The notes under the pieces were generated by a model. That model was not told the DNA's origin and ran no database searches. It saw only the letters and a program-made list of their open reading frames with translations. 64,000 nucleotides of DNA, from the NCBI GenBank assembly GCA_963978545.1, contig OZ021731.1, positions 29,298,593 through 29,362,592 on the forward strand, read 5' to 3'. A program made the translations under genes and the position numbers. This DNA comes from Linyphia triangularis. Its lineage: Eukaryota; Arthropoda; Arachnida; Araneae; Linyphiidae. Below, piece by piece: positions 46,901 through 59,452 of this stretch; position 1 is the stretch's first letter, and each line of letters opens with the position of its first letter.

Positions 46901-47424
46901 AGAGATCCACAAGCGTCGCTCCTACTAGCACTCCTTTCGTCACACTATTCGATGACGGGAAGTCCGTTACTCCAAATCGGAAGGCCTTCGAGAGCTCTGC
47001 TGAACCCTTTACAACCAAATCTGTCATGGAGGGGATGGTGATGTCTTCAAGAGCTACTATTCAATATGCACACGGCTCTTCTGAGTCCAAACCGAACAAT
47101 GGAACTTCTTCTTTCCCTGTTTGAAACTCGCCTTTCTCGAAATTCAAAGTAATTCCATTTTTCTTTAAGAAATCCAGTCCATGGGTCAATAATTTCAGCG
47201 ACGTAAACGGTATGAGTGTTGGTGTGAAATCCAAAAGAGATGTTGACATTTAATTTCCCATGCACAGAAATTTTATCACCAGTCACAGTTTGTAGTGAAA
47301 CTGAAGGCGCCGTGTAAAGGGGTTGGCTGTCCAGGCGCCGGGCTACATCCGTCCGTAAGATGGTTACATTTGCCCCTGAGTCAACTATTAGACGACAGGG
47401 AGTTCCATTGATCTTGCCCAACAC
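43935..47424 (-). pseudogene. Gypsy pol pseudogene, copy 2
   Basis: Protease lies at 47424-47047 (LIVDSGANVTIL). Then an open frame of 1030 codons (47027-43935) covers RT (RFCVDYRKLNE near residue 200, VYLDDI near 300), RNase H (DTDASNEGV; RTDHAS; HRKGTSHGNADALSRR), integrase (zinc finger CKSCDAC; LDVLGPL, HSDQGTNF, GRVERFNR) and a WEGPYVV module, ending NRLAPYYSRSD. Two breaks lie upstream: the protease/RT frame shift common to all copies, and an in-frame TGA just before 47050 where copy 1 has CGA, a CpG-type C-to-T change shared with copy 3. The long open frame is a strong sign of recent duplication, not proof of activity. Confidence 0.93.
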
Positions 47425-47593
47425 GAATAAACCATGGTTTCCTCCTTGAAGGGATGAGATGTGATAGAGGCTGAGGCGGTTTCTTGGCAGGCTTTCATTC
47501 CAGCAAGCATTTCCAGCAACTGCTTCATTTGGTCTTCCATCATTCCTCTAGTAGTCGGCATTCAAGATGACTTGATCCCACTTCTGACACCAC

Positions 47594-48059
47594 TGTTATG
47601 AATTTTTCCACTGAGGCAATGATGGCACAGTTTTCACGGTTTAAAAGTATTTATTCTCTTCAGAAAACTCACAAAATTTATTCACAGATAACAGTGCAAT
47701 CACTATTAATCTTCAATACAAGCTTCAACAAGAACAGCTTTGAATATAGCGATTATACAAGCTCACTCCAATAGGTCAACAGAGCGATCGCGATCAGCTT
47801 TCAACGAAGTCCGAAGTCAATCTGAAAACTTTCCCTATCGCCGGTCTTTAAATACTTGGCGCGAGAGAATATTCGCGAAATTTCCAACCAATTCGTCGGA
47901 AAAGAAACGTCTCGAAATTTCTCGATTGCTTTAGGTGTTGCCACCTTTTCCTAACCTGTATAATCGCTGTTAATAAAAAATAAAATAAGATAAAAATAAA
48001 TTACAATAGAATTTTAAAATAATACATCACTATTTACACTATATACAGACAATTTGTGC

Positions 48060-48063
<4 letters not shown>
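47594..48063 (-). repeat. 5' LTR of gypsy copy 2
   Basis: 470 bp, right-type diagnostic states (GAGGCAATGATGG, CACGGTTTAAAAGTA, terminal CAATA). It abuts the longest AT tract of the window (48064-48150). Confidence 0.92.
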
Positions 48064-48152
<89 letters not shown>

Positions 48153-50152
48153 TTTGTTTCCTGTAACATGTACAAAAATATTAGGGTAGGTAGGAAAAAG
48201 GTGGTTTTTTTTTGCTAAATACTATTAGCAAATATGCAAAAATAAATATTATCGGAGTATAAATGTGCAATATTTAAAATTGATCAGTGATGTAAAATAC
48301 TTGAGTATATTTATTTCTGTTGGTCAATATCCTGGGTAACCGAGGTATTTACTGTAATTGAGTATTTTAGTGGGTATTTATAATTTTTCTTCAGGTTTAA
48401 CTGCTCATTAAGTGATAATCATTTAATGGCTTCAACAAACTTTTTTTATATAATTACATTTTTTTTTTAAGTTTAAAAAAAATTAAGAATGAAATTTTTG
48501 TATTTTAATTTTAGGGTAGGTAGGGTTACAGGAAACAAGCCCCTTTTTTTCTTTGGCTTTATATAGAGTTTGATGAGTTTTTAGTAAAAAAAAAAAAGTT
48601 TTGGATTCATTGCTATTCAAACAAACTATTCAGTGGTTGCCAAGCTTATAAATTTGATTAGTTTAAATATAACTTCTTTAGCAACTGCTTGATTGGGATT
48701 ATGGGTTAATAACATAACTACTGTGTGTGGTAGCCATTACTAATTGCTTAACATACTCATGCAAAACCCAATTTCATATTTTCTTTTTTGCTACCCATAT
48801 CTTGACAAATTTAAAAATATTGAAAAAAAAATCCTTGAGTTAAAAACATTAAATTAGTATGCCTGGACCTAAAAAGTGTTATCAGCAATTTAGCGCATAA
48901 CACAATGTATAGTCAACAACAGGCAACTTAGAAGCAAGAGTAGTTAGCTACTTTTCAAGTTAACTGTATTTCTTATGTATTCTATCATAGACATGTTAGG
49001 TCTAAAGAAGTACTACCAGCCCAATGAAATCATTGAGCTCCATAGCTTCTAGTTATAAGGAGGAAATGGTGTTGGATGTATTTTCTTTGGGAAAATTACA
49101 CCAGCCTGCAGGCAGTAATATGATAGCACAAACATACCAGGAGTCGCATTCATCCTAATATTATTTAACTTTTTGTTTTTCCCTAAACTGTGTTCATACG
49201 CTTCCAGGAGAACAGGGAAAATAAATCAGTCTTAAAATCTTGGGAAAAAGAGAAAAGTCTTGCCTGAAACCTGGAAAAAGTCTACTTTACTCTGGAAAAA
49301 AAATCTTACTCTTTGGTTCTATTTGTTTAACCCTAACTTGAGGAATTGAAGTTACAAAATTATTTGATAACATGGACTTGCAGAAAGTTATTCCTAAAAA
49401 AGAAATACTTTTTAAAAGTTATTGGAATAATTTCTTTTATCGAGGCTTGATTATATTTATGTGGCTAAAAATAATTAAGCTCGCGATGGAAAACTGAAAA
49501 TGAGTATCTTTTATCATTTTTAGTTTTCATTTTATTATTCATTCTCATTTTATTTTTTTTGAAAATGAGTATGAGCTCTGCTAAAATTCCTAAAACTGTA
49601 CTTAATTTTTTCGATAACTTTATTTATCGATTGACTTTATAGATTTTCCTCCAAACCCTGTAAAAAAACCCAGATATTTCCTCCAGATGAGAAATGTGCG
49701 TTTAATTAAATTTGCATGTTTGTCAAAATAGTGTAATTGTATAACTGTTATTTGTCTCAAATTTGTGTAACTTTAAATTTTTTGAAAAGGAACGTAATAC
49801 TTATTTGACGAATAAGTTAGCACTCGTCAAATTAGCATTTTAACTTGTTTGAAAAAGTGTTACTTTCCCAATTACATGCATAAATAACTATTTTCCTTTG
49901 TTGATTTAATGGGTGTTACACATTGATTAATGGATAATAATATCTTACACAAAGCAGCACTAGTGGTTTAATAGCTTTACTTGCATCAAAGAAACAAGCA
50001 GGATATTTTTATTTAAATTATTGGAGTACATGAGTAGCATTTGTCATCTATATTGGTAGTTAATCAATTTGCTAACCAATTTGTTAAAATTAGAGTTAAT
50101 CTAAGAAAGTCAGATTATAAAAAAAGTGGTTGTACCAATAAATTTCTGCATC

Positions 50153-50760
50153 CAGGGCCTGATCCTCGCCTAGGCCCAGAAGGCCCGGTCCTTGGGCCCC
50201 GAAATTGGCCGTAAACCATTTTTGTTTCACAAAATCTATGTGAATATCTTTTATAACCTGTATAAAATAATTTTTACATAAAAATCATTTCGTATTGATC
50301 TCGAACCATCTTTAGAATCCCAGAGTGTATTTATTCAAATAAACCGTTTAAAAGCGTGAAACACAAGCTTTTTTGAAAGATAGAGGGGAAAAAAAATTGA
50401 CAGGTAATCTTGACGAATTTATAGTGAGATCAGCAAATGTCGACTCTGAAGTTGTGAATAATGCGGCAGATATTGTCGTCACAGATATACACCATTGTTA
50501 TAGGGAAATGCAATGTTATACATAACAAAGTTTTTCCTTTTTGGATTTATAAATTTGATTTTTTGAAATTTGTTTCTTTATTTGTGATAAAAAAACAATT
50601 TTAAAAAACAATATTAACACTAATACATCAACTTTTTCTATATTTCATGTTAATTCATTTGACTTTGTGTCGAGTCCATTTCCAATAAATCACTTGTTTG
50701 AAAAAAGGGCCCTGGAATATGTTGGGGCCTTGGGCCCCAACTTGTCATGATCAGGCCCTG
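50153..50760 (+). mobile_element. hAT-type MITE (CAGGGCCTG family), unit 6 copy
   Basis: Same insertion point; duplication TCTGCATC (50145-50152) / TCTGTATC (50761-50768). Nearly identical to the unit 5 copy. Confidence 0.92.
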
Positions 50761-51053
50761 TCTGTATCTAAATTTTATTTTGTTAAACCACTTCCATTCG
50801 TCTTTTTATCGTAGCGTATTTTATATTCCCTTCATGACCCTAAATTCAATATCATAAAAATCAATCCGGTGGCATAAAATGTACTATTTTTTGAAGAACA
50901 GATCAAAAAGTATGAAACAATATTTTTTTCGAAATTAGATTTAGGTTTCTTTTTAATTATAAGGATATGCTACTGGTATATTTATAATGTAGTTTTGAAA
51001 GTATTTCTATGCACACTTCTGGTCTAGATTCTAACATCTCTTAATTTTTGTAG

Positions 51054-51542
51054 GAAAGAGAATGCCATGTACCATTTTGCCGAAATAACACTGGATCCAA
51101 ACAGCAAGTTCAAGAAAGGGAATTGTTAGCTAAAATTTCTAAACTACAAATTTCAGCTCAGCAGAACCCGGCAATATCTGCTGTTGTACCTGAAAATACT
51201 AATTCTAGTAGCCAGCCTTCTCCTAGTTCTCAATGTGTTGCTTCACCTCTTCTTTCACAAAAAGAAATAGACGTAAAACCTTTACCTGGACCTCCTGTTA
51301 CTGCTTTACGAAGACGTGATAAAAAGCAAACAATTACTCGAGAGTGTAGAAGATTATCTGTACCAAGATCTACTGAATTACTAGTTCATGCATGTAATTG
51401 CGCAGATGCTAAATGCCGGATTTCTAACTGCAAGAAAATGAAAAGGGCATTGCTGCATGAAAAGAGATGCAAACAAGAAACCAACTGCCGAATACGCAAA
51501 AAGCTTACTGCCTTATGTCGTTGCCATGCAAAGGGTTGTCAG
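51054..51542 (+). CDS. CBP/p300-like exon 6: TAZ2 end, linker, TAZ2 start (short class)
   Basis: 163 codons, phase 0-0, acceptor TTTTTGTAG, donor CAG|GTAATT, no stop. The predicted peptide equals that of exon 5 (ERECHVPFC … HEKRCKQETNCRIRK … HAKGCQ), so these are the most recent pair in the array. The context is the same: hAT MITE about 300 bp upstream, gypsy about 600 bp downstream. Confidence 0.86.
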
Positions 51543-52141
51543 GTAATTAAATTTAGTTGATTATTTTTACGGTTTTGTATAGGTTGCATAGTATTTTTGA
51601 CTATTGTTCAAACTTTTTTCTGATATAATAATATTTGTAGGTATGTCATTTTTATTGCATGGAGTGTTTATTTGTCAATGTTTATCAGTTACATTCAATG
51701 TTAAAATTCCTCTTTTAAATAACGAATAATCCTTGCTCTCAGTTTTTTGCCATTATCAAAACTCAAAGAACATAAATTATGATTCGATAAATGTACTATG
51801 TTAATTCCTGAATTTTAATTAAGACACCTCTTACACTATTTACATAACCTGCCTCTTAACAATAAGATTTTTTTTCTTACTGTAAATTAAGCATGGTGGC
51901 TTTTTAACTTGTGAACTACTTAAAAAAAAAAAATTATTTTTTGAAATCTTCTGTTGTGCATAGTAGAAAATAATCTGTATTTTTAGAATACTTACTGAAG
52001 AGATTTTTTTTTTTAAATGGTCAACAGACTGTTTAGCAGAAAAAAGATTATGGCCAGAGGTATGGGTATCTCAATGATACAGAAGGGATTTTTTTCTTTA
52101 GGCTTTGAGCACTTAATCAAACAATATATATATATATATAT

Positions 52142-52602
52142 TGTTATGAATTTTTCCACTGATGGCACAGTTTTTCAGATAAAAACTATTATTTATTCTC
52201 TTTAGAAAACTCAAAAAATTCATTCACAGATAACAGTGCAATCACTATTAATCTTCAATAGAAGCTTCAACAAGAACAGCTTCGAATATAGCGATTATAC
52301 AAGCTCACTCCAATAGGTCAACAGAGCGATCGCGATCAGCTTTCAACGAAGTCCGAAGTCAATCTGAAAACTTTCCCTATCCCCGGTCTTTAAATACTTG
52401 GCGCGAGAGAATACTCGCAAAATTTCCAGCCAATTCGTCGGAAAAGAAACGTCTCGAAATTTCTCGATTGCTTTAGGTGTTGCCACCTTTTCCTAACCTG
52501 TATAATCGCTGTTAATAAAAAATAAAATAAGATAAAAATAAATTACAATAGAATTTTAAAATACGTCACTATTTACACTATATATAGACAATTTGTGCAA
52601 CA
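52142..52602 (-). repeat. 3' LTR of gypsy copy 3
   Basis: 461 bp; left-type diagnostics. It carries the ATACTCGCAAAATTTCCAGCC segment like copy 1, and a 3 bp deletion near its end (AAAATACGTCACT for AAAATAATACGTCACT). Confidence 0.92.
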
Positions 52603-52662
52603 TTTCCCCCTTCTTAAAGACTGCACGTCCCGGGCAGTGAAGTCCTTAAGAGGAAAGGCAAT

Positions 52663-55600
52663 TCAATCACTTCTACTATAATATGGGGCTAGTCTATTGT
52701 TATGTACAACTCTAGGTTTACAGGAGGGTGTCCGTTGAATCCTTACCACGATGTCTTTGATCTTCTTAAGGACCACATACGGCCCTTCCCAGTTCGTCTG
52801 GAGCTTAGGGGAGAGTCCTTTCTGACATTTAGGATTCCATAACCACACCTTGTCACCTTCCTGGAATGAACGTTCCGTGGCCTTGGCATCGTAGCGGACC
52901 TTCATGCGCTCCGTCATGATGTTGATTCTTTCTCTGGCGAACCGATGTATGGCTTCCAAACGTGCCTGGAGATCATCTAGATACTGGATAGGCGAGGAAG
53001 GGGTGTCGGGTGGTCGTCCAAAGAGGAGGTCGCAGGGTAGTCTAAGGTCTCTTCCAAAAATCATTTGAGATGGTGTATAGCAGGTGGTCTCGTGAGTAGC
53101 ACTTCTGTAGGCCAAAAGGAATAGTGGAAGTTTCTGATCCCAATCTTGCTGGTTCTTGGAAACAAACAAGGAGAGATGATTCAGAATCGTTCTATTAAAG
53201 CGTTCGACCCTTCCATCGGATTGTGGGTGCAGAGGAGTTGTACGAGTCTTTTCCATGTCGAGCAAGTCACACAGCCCAGTGAAGACAGCAGAGTTAAAGT
53301 TCGTCCCCTGGTCGGAATGTATCAGCAGGGGTACGCCAAATCGGGAGATCCAGTTCTGTACGAGAACTTCTGCTACGGTTGTGGCTTCCTGGTCCGGGAT
53401 CGCGTATGCTTCTGGCCACTTGCTAAAGTAGTCCATGACAACTAGGATGTATTTGTTGCCATTAGTTGTGTGAGATAGGGGGCCTAAAACGTCCAAAGCA
53501 ATTCTTTCGAATCGTGTTCCTACGTTGTAACGTTGCAACTTTCCACGAGTTCGGGTCTTCGGTCCCTTCCGCGAATTGCATGCATCGCAGGACTTGCACC
53601 ACTTCTCCACGTCGGACTTTGCTTTGTCCCAGAAGAATCTTTCCCTGACTTTCTGAAGAGTTTTCGTGATACCAAAATGTCCTCCAGTAGAGCTGCTGTG
53701 AAGTTCTTCTAGAACGTTGGTAACTCTAGAACTTGGAAGGATTAATTGCCACCGGAAGCTTTTGCCATCATCGGACTCCCATCGACGGTAGAGTACTCCA
53801 TTTTTCAAGTGCAAAGAGTCCCACATAGCCCAATATATCTTCATTGCTGGGCTATAGCGTGCAATTTCCTGCCAACTGGGTTTTCCGGTAGCTGCTTCCA
53901 TGAATTCAATTAGAGGTTTCAAGTCCTGATCTTCGACCTGACTTTTTCGGACATTCTGATCACTCCAAGGATCCACGTCTGAAGTAGTTGACTTGGAAGT
54001 TATTTTACGAACGGCAGATGCGGTTGTCCCAAACTTTGACTCCGCATTGGAACAAAATCGGCAATTCTCCGGACATGGTCTTCTGGAAAGAGCGTCTGCA
54101 TTCCCATGGGACGTTCCTTTTCTGTGACGGATATCCATGTCATACTCCTGTAGGCGCTGGATCCACCTTGCTATTTGTCCCTCTGTATTCTTGAAATTCA
54201 GCAACCAAGTCAGAGACGCATGATCAGTTCTTAAAAGGAATTTTCGGCCATACAAGTAATGATGAAAGTGCTCAACGGCTTTTACTATTGCCAGTAACTC
54301 CTTTCTTGTGACGCAGTAGTTCCGCTCGGATCTTGACAGGCTCTTACTAAAATAAGCGATGACTTTCTCCTGTCCTTCAATTTCCTGGGAAAGAACGGCG
54401 CCCACTCCCTCATTGCTCGCATCTGTATCCAAAATGAAGTCCTTGTTAACATCGGGAAAAGCCAAAACAGGCGCGGATATTAAAGCGTTCTTCAGTTGAT
54501 TGAAGGAGTCGTCACAGTCGGCAGTCCACAGGAACTTCTGCTTGCTCTCTGTTAGTCGATGCAAAGGTCTGGCGATCTTGGAGAATCCCTTCACAAATCT
54601 ACGGTAATACGTGCACAGGCCTAGGAAGCTTCGCAATTGATGAACGTCTTGCGGTCGAGACCAAATTTGCACAGCATGGATCTTGGCTGGATCTGTGCTC
54701 ACTCCATCGGATGAGATGATGTGTCCGAGATAACTGACTTTCCGCCTAAAGAGCTTACATTTTGATGGGCTAAGTTTCAAGTGGGCTTCCCTAAGCTTCA
54801 AGAACACGTTCTTTACGTTTTGCAAGTGCTGATCAAAACTCCGCCCGGTGATAATGATATCGTCCAAATATACCAGACAGGTCTCGTAGGAAAGTCCTCT
54901 AAGTACAGTCTCCATTAGTCGCTCGAACGTAGCCGGTGCATTACACAAGCCAAACGGCATAACTTGAAACTGCCATAATCCTTGTCCGGTAGTGAAGGCC
55001 ATCTTCTCACGATCGTCGGGATGTATCTCCACTTGCCAGTATCCACTCTTCAAATCCAAAGTCGAAAACCACTGGTTCCCCGATAGAGTGTCCAAAGTGT
55101 CATCAATTCTTGGCAGAGGGTAGCTGTCCTTTTTCGTAATTTCGTTCAGCTTCCGGTAATCCACACAAAACCTGGTGGAACCATCCTTCTTTCGAACGAG
55201 TACGATTGGAGAGGCCCATGGACTTGAGGAGGGTTCGATAACTCTATTATCTTCCATTTCATGTAACAGTTTCCCGACCTCCTCTTGTTTTGCGAAATGA
55301 AGCCTTCGAGGATGTTGTTTAATAGGTAAAAGGGTCCCAGTGTCGATTCGATGTTGAGTAAGCTTTGTTCTTCCCACATCTTTCGATGATACGGAGAAAA
55401 TGTCTTGAAATTCTTTTATAAGGTTTCCGACAATCTTCTCTTGTCTTCTTTCCAACCGGGAGTCCTCGAGAAGCTGGTCCACTAAATCCGAGGATGGTGC
55501 GGTCGGAAGCTCCTTCGATCCTCGTTCGATGCTTGTAACAGGTGTGCAAGTGGCAATTTCTTCTCCCTTCTTGATAATTCTTGTAGAATCACCGATGTTG

Positions 55601-56152
55601 GCCATTCTCACATGCACCACCTCTTGAGAGAGATCCACAAGCGTCGCTCCTACTAGCACTCCTTTCGTCACACTATTCGATGACGGGAAGTCCGTTACTC
55701 CAAATCGGAAGGCCTTCGAGAGCTCTGCTGAACCCTTTACAACCAAATCTGTCATGGAGGGGATGGTGATGTCTTCAAGAGCTACTATTCAATATGCAGA
55801 CGGCTCTTCTGAGTCCAAACCGAACAATGGAACTTCTTCTTTCCCTGTTTGAAACTCGCCTTTCTCGAAATTCAAAGTAATTCCATTTTTCTTTAAGAAA
55901 TCCAGTCCATGGGTCAATAATTTCAGCGACGTAAACGGTATGAGTGTTGGTGTGAAATCCAAAAGAGATGTTGACATTTAATTTCCCATGCACAGAAATT
56001 TTATCACCAGTCACAGTTTGTAGTGAAACTGAAGGCGCCGTGTAAAGGGGTTGGCTGTCCAGGCGCCGGGCTACATCCGTCCGTAAGATGGTTACATTTG
56101 CCCCTGAGTCAACTATTAGACGACAGGGAGTTCCATTGATCTTGCCCAACAC
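52663..56152 (-). pseudogene. Gypsy pol pseudogene, copy 3
   Basis: Protease lies at 56152-55775, then a 1030-codon frame at 55755-52663. It has the same domain order as copy 2 (RT, RNase H, zinc finger, integrase core, GPY-like module) and keeps the catalytic motifs VYLDDI, HSDQGTNF and GRVERFNR. It shares the TGA before the long frame and the protease/RT frame break. It differs from copy 2 by a handful of residues (e.g. RFERIALD, HRFARERIN, THETTCYTP), where it agrees with copy 1, so copy 2 is the derived one at these sites. Confidence 0.93.
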
Positions 56153-56321
56153 GAATAAACCATGGTTTCCTCCTTGAAGGGATGAGATGTGATAGAGGCT
56201 GAGGCGGTTTCTTGGCAGGCTTTCATTCCAGCAAGCATTTCCAGCAACTGCTTCATTTGGTCTTCCATCATTCCTCTAGTAGTCGGCATTCAAGATGACT
56301 TGATCCCACTTCTGACACCAC

Positions 56322-56789
56322 TGTTATGAATTTTTCCACTGAGGCAATGATGGCACAGTTTTCACGGTTTAAAAATATTTATTCTCTCTTCAGAAAACTC
56401 ACAAAATTTATTCACAGATAACAGTGCAATCACTATTAATCTTCAATACAAGCTTCAACAAGAACAGCTTTGAATATAGCGATTATACAAGCTCACTCCA
56501 ATAGGTCAACAGAGCGATCGCGATCAGCTTTCAACGAAGTCCGAAGTCAATCTGAAAACTTTCCCTATCGCCGGTCTTTAAATACTTGGCGCGAGAGAAT
56601 ATTCGCGAAATTTCCAACCAATTCGTCGGAAAAGAAACGTCTCGAAATTTCTCGATTGCTTTAGGTGTTGCCACCTTTTGCTAACCTGTATAATCGCTGT
56701 TAATAAAAAATAAAATAAGATAAAAATAAATTACAATAGAATTTTAAAATAATACATCACTATTTACACTATATACAGACAATTTGTGC

Positions 56790-56793
<4 letters not shown>
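56322..56793 (-). repeat. 5' LTR of gypsy copy 3
   Basis: 472 bp, right-type diagnostics (GAGGCAATGATGG, CACGGTTTAAAAATA, terminal CAATA), next to an AT tract of about 41 bp. Confidence 0.92.
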
Positions 56794-56836
<43 letters not shown>

Positions 56837-58842
56837 TTTGTTTCCTGTAACATGTACAAAAATATTAGGGTAGGTAGGAAAAAGGTGGGTTTTTTTTGCT
56901 AAATACTATTAGCAAATATGCAAAAATAAATATTATCGGAGTATAAATGTGCAATATTTAAAATTGATCAGTGATGTAAAATACTTGAGTATATTTATTT
57001 CTGTTGGTCAATATCCTGGGTAACCGAGGTATTTACTGTAATTGAGTATTTTAGTGGGTATTTATAATTTTTCTTCAGGTTTAACTGCTCATTAAGTGAT
57101 AATCATTTAATGGCTTCAACAAACTTTTTTTATATAATTACATTTTTTTTTTAAGTTTAAAAAAAATTAAGAATGAAATTTTTGTATTTTAATTTTAGGG
57201 TAGGTAGGGTTACAGGAAACAAGCCCCTTTTTTTCTTTGGCTTTATATAGAGTTTGATGAGTTTTTAGTAAAAAAAAAAAAGTTTTGGATTCATTGCTAT
57301 TCAAACAAACTATTCAGTGGTTGCCAAGCTTATAAATTTGATTAGTTTAAATATAACTTCTTTAGCAACTGCTTGATTGGGATTATGGGTTAATAACATA
57401 ACTACTGTGTGTGGTAGCCATTACTAATTGCTTAACATACTCATGCAAAAACCCAATTTCATATTTTCTTTTTTGCTACCCATATCTTGACAAATTTAAA
57501 AATATTGAAAAAAAAATCCTTGAGTTAAAAACATTAAATTAGTATGCCTGGACCTAAAAAGTGTTATCAGCAATTTAGCGCATAACACAATGTATAGTCA
57601 ACAACAGGCAACTTAGAAGCAAGAGTAGTTAGCTACTTTTCAAGTTAACTGTATTTCTTATGTATTCTATCATAGACATGTTAGGTCTAAAGAAGTACTA
57701 CCAGCCCAATGAAATCATTGAGCTCCATAGCTTCTAGTTATAAGGAGGAAATGGTGTTGGATGTATTTTCTTTGGGAAAATTACACCAGCCTGCAGGCAG
57801 TAATATGATAGCACAAACATACCAGGAGTCGCATTCATCCTAATATTATTTAACTTTTTGTTTTTCCCTAAACTGTGTTCATACGCTTCAAGGAGAACAG
57901 GGAAAATAAATCAGTCTTAAAATCTTGGGAAAAAGAGAAAAGTCTTGCCTGAAACCTGGAAAAAGTCGACTTTACTCTGGAAAAAATATCTTACTCTTCT
58001 GTTCTATTTGTTTAACCCTAACTTGAGGAATTGAAGTTACAAAATTATTTGATAACATGGACTTGCGAAAAGTTATTCCTAAAAAAGAAATACTTTTTAA
58101 AAGTTATTGGAATAATTTCTTTTATCGAGGCTTGATTATATTTATGTGGCTAAAAATAATTAAGCTCGCGATGGAAAACTGAAAAATGAGTATCTTTTAT
58201 CATTTTCATTTTATTATTCATTCTCATTTTATTTTTTTTGAAAATGAGTATGAACTCGGCTAAAATTCCTAAAACTGTACTTAACTTTTTCGATAACTTT
58301 ATTTATCGATTGACTTTATAGATTTTCCTCCAAACCCTGCACACAAAAAACCCCCAGATATTTCCTCCAGATAAGAAATGTGCATTTAATTAAATTTGCA
58401 TGTTTGTCAAAATAGTGTAATTGTATAACTGTTATTTGCCTCAAATTTGTGTAATTTTAAATTTTTTGAAAAGTAACATAATACTTATTTGACGAATAAG
58501 TTAGCACTCGTCAAATTAGCATTTTAACTTGTTTGAAAAAGTATTACTTTCCCAATTACACGCATAAATAACTATTTTCCTTTGTTTATTTAATGGGTGT
58601 TACACATTGATTAATGGATAATAATATCTTACACAAAGCAGCACTAGTGGTTTAATAGCTTTACTTGCATCAAAGAAACAAGCAGGATATTTTAATTTAA
58701 ATTATTGGAGATATGCACATGAGTAGCATTTGTCATCTATATTGGTATTCAATCAATTTGTTAAGCAATTTTGTTAAAATTAGAGTTAAGCAAAGAAAGT
58801 TAGATTATAAAAAAAGTGGTTGTATCAATAAATTTCTGCATC

Positions 58843-59452
58843 CAGGGCCTGATCATCGCCTAGGCCCACAAGGTCCAGGCCTTGGGGCCTCAAATTGGCC
58901 GTAAACCATATTTGTTTCACAAAATCTATGTGAATATCTTTTATAACCTGTATAAAATAATTTTTACATAAAAATCGTTTCGTATTGATCTTGAACCACC
59001 TTTAGAATCCCAGAGTGTATTTATTCAAATAAACCGTTTAAAAGCGTGAAACACAAGCTTTTTTGAAAGATAGAGGGGGGAAAAAATTGACAGGTAATCT
59101 TGACGAATTTATAATGAGATCAGCAAATGTTGGCTCTGAAGTTGTGAATAATGCTGCAGATATTGTCGTCACAGATATACACCATTGTTATAGGGAAATG
59201 CAATGTTATACATAACAAAGTTTTTCCTTTTTTGATTTATAAATTTGATTGTTTGAAATTTGTTTCCTTATTTGTGATAAAAAAACAACTTTTAAAAAAC
59301 AATATTAACACTAATACATCAACTTTTTCTGTATTTCATGTTAATTCATTTGACTTTGTGTCGAGTCCATTTCCAATAAATCACTTGTTTGAAAAAAAGG
59401 GCCCTGGAATATGTTGGGGCCTTTGGCCCCAACTTGTCATGATCGTGCCCTG
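58843..59452 (+). mobile_element. hAT-type MITE (CAGGGCCTG family), unit 7 copy
   Basis: Same insertion point; duplication TCTGCATC (58835-58842) / TCTGTATC (59453-59460). More diverged from the unit 4-6 copies (e.g. GATCGTGCCCTG at the right end). Confidence 0.9.

Larger units (their letters stand above)
43411..48063 (-). mobile_element. Ty3/gypsy LTR retrotransposon, copy 2 (defective)
   Basis: Same structure and same paralogous insertion site as copy 1: 3' LTR 43411-43874, pol, gag stub 47388-47561, primer-binding site 47575-47592, 5' LTR 47594-48063. The gag deletion and the protease/RT frame break are shared with the other copies. Private changes in integrase include VGTRFKRIALD and HRFATERIN. 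Confidence 0.95.
42323..51053 (+). repeat. Tandem segmental duplication, unit 5 (8731 bp)
   Basis: Colinear with units 4 and 6, and almost identical to unit 6 through exon, intron and gypsy body. Differences from unit 6 include the right-hand AT tract (about 87 bp here, about 41 bp there), private gypsy substitutions, and a left-LTR patch that resembles the right LTR. Confidence 0.93.
42812..51053 (+). other. Intron 5 (contains gypsy copy 2)
   Basis: 8242 bp, same layout as intron 4. The 2 kb block 48151-50152 between gypsy and hAT MITE shows no coding or RNA signal but is nearly invariant between units 5, 6 and 7. An open frame at 43286-43474 is homologous to part of the small ORF at 62566 and is interrupted by the gypsy junction. 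Confidence 0.8.
52142..56793 (-). mobile_element. Ty3/gypsy LTR retrotransposon, copy 3 (defective)
   Basis: 3' LTR 52142-52602, pol, gag stub 56116-56289, primer-binding site 56303-56320, 5' LTR 56322-56793. It shares the insertion site, the gag deletion, the frame break and (with copy 2) the TGA near the RT start. Confidence 0.95.
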
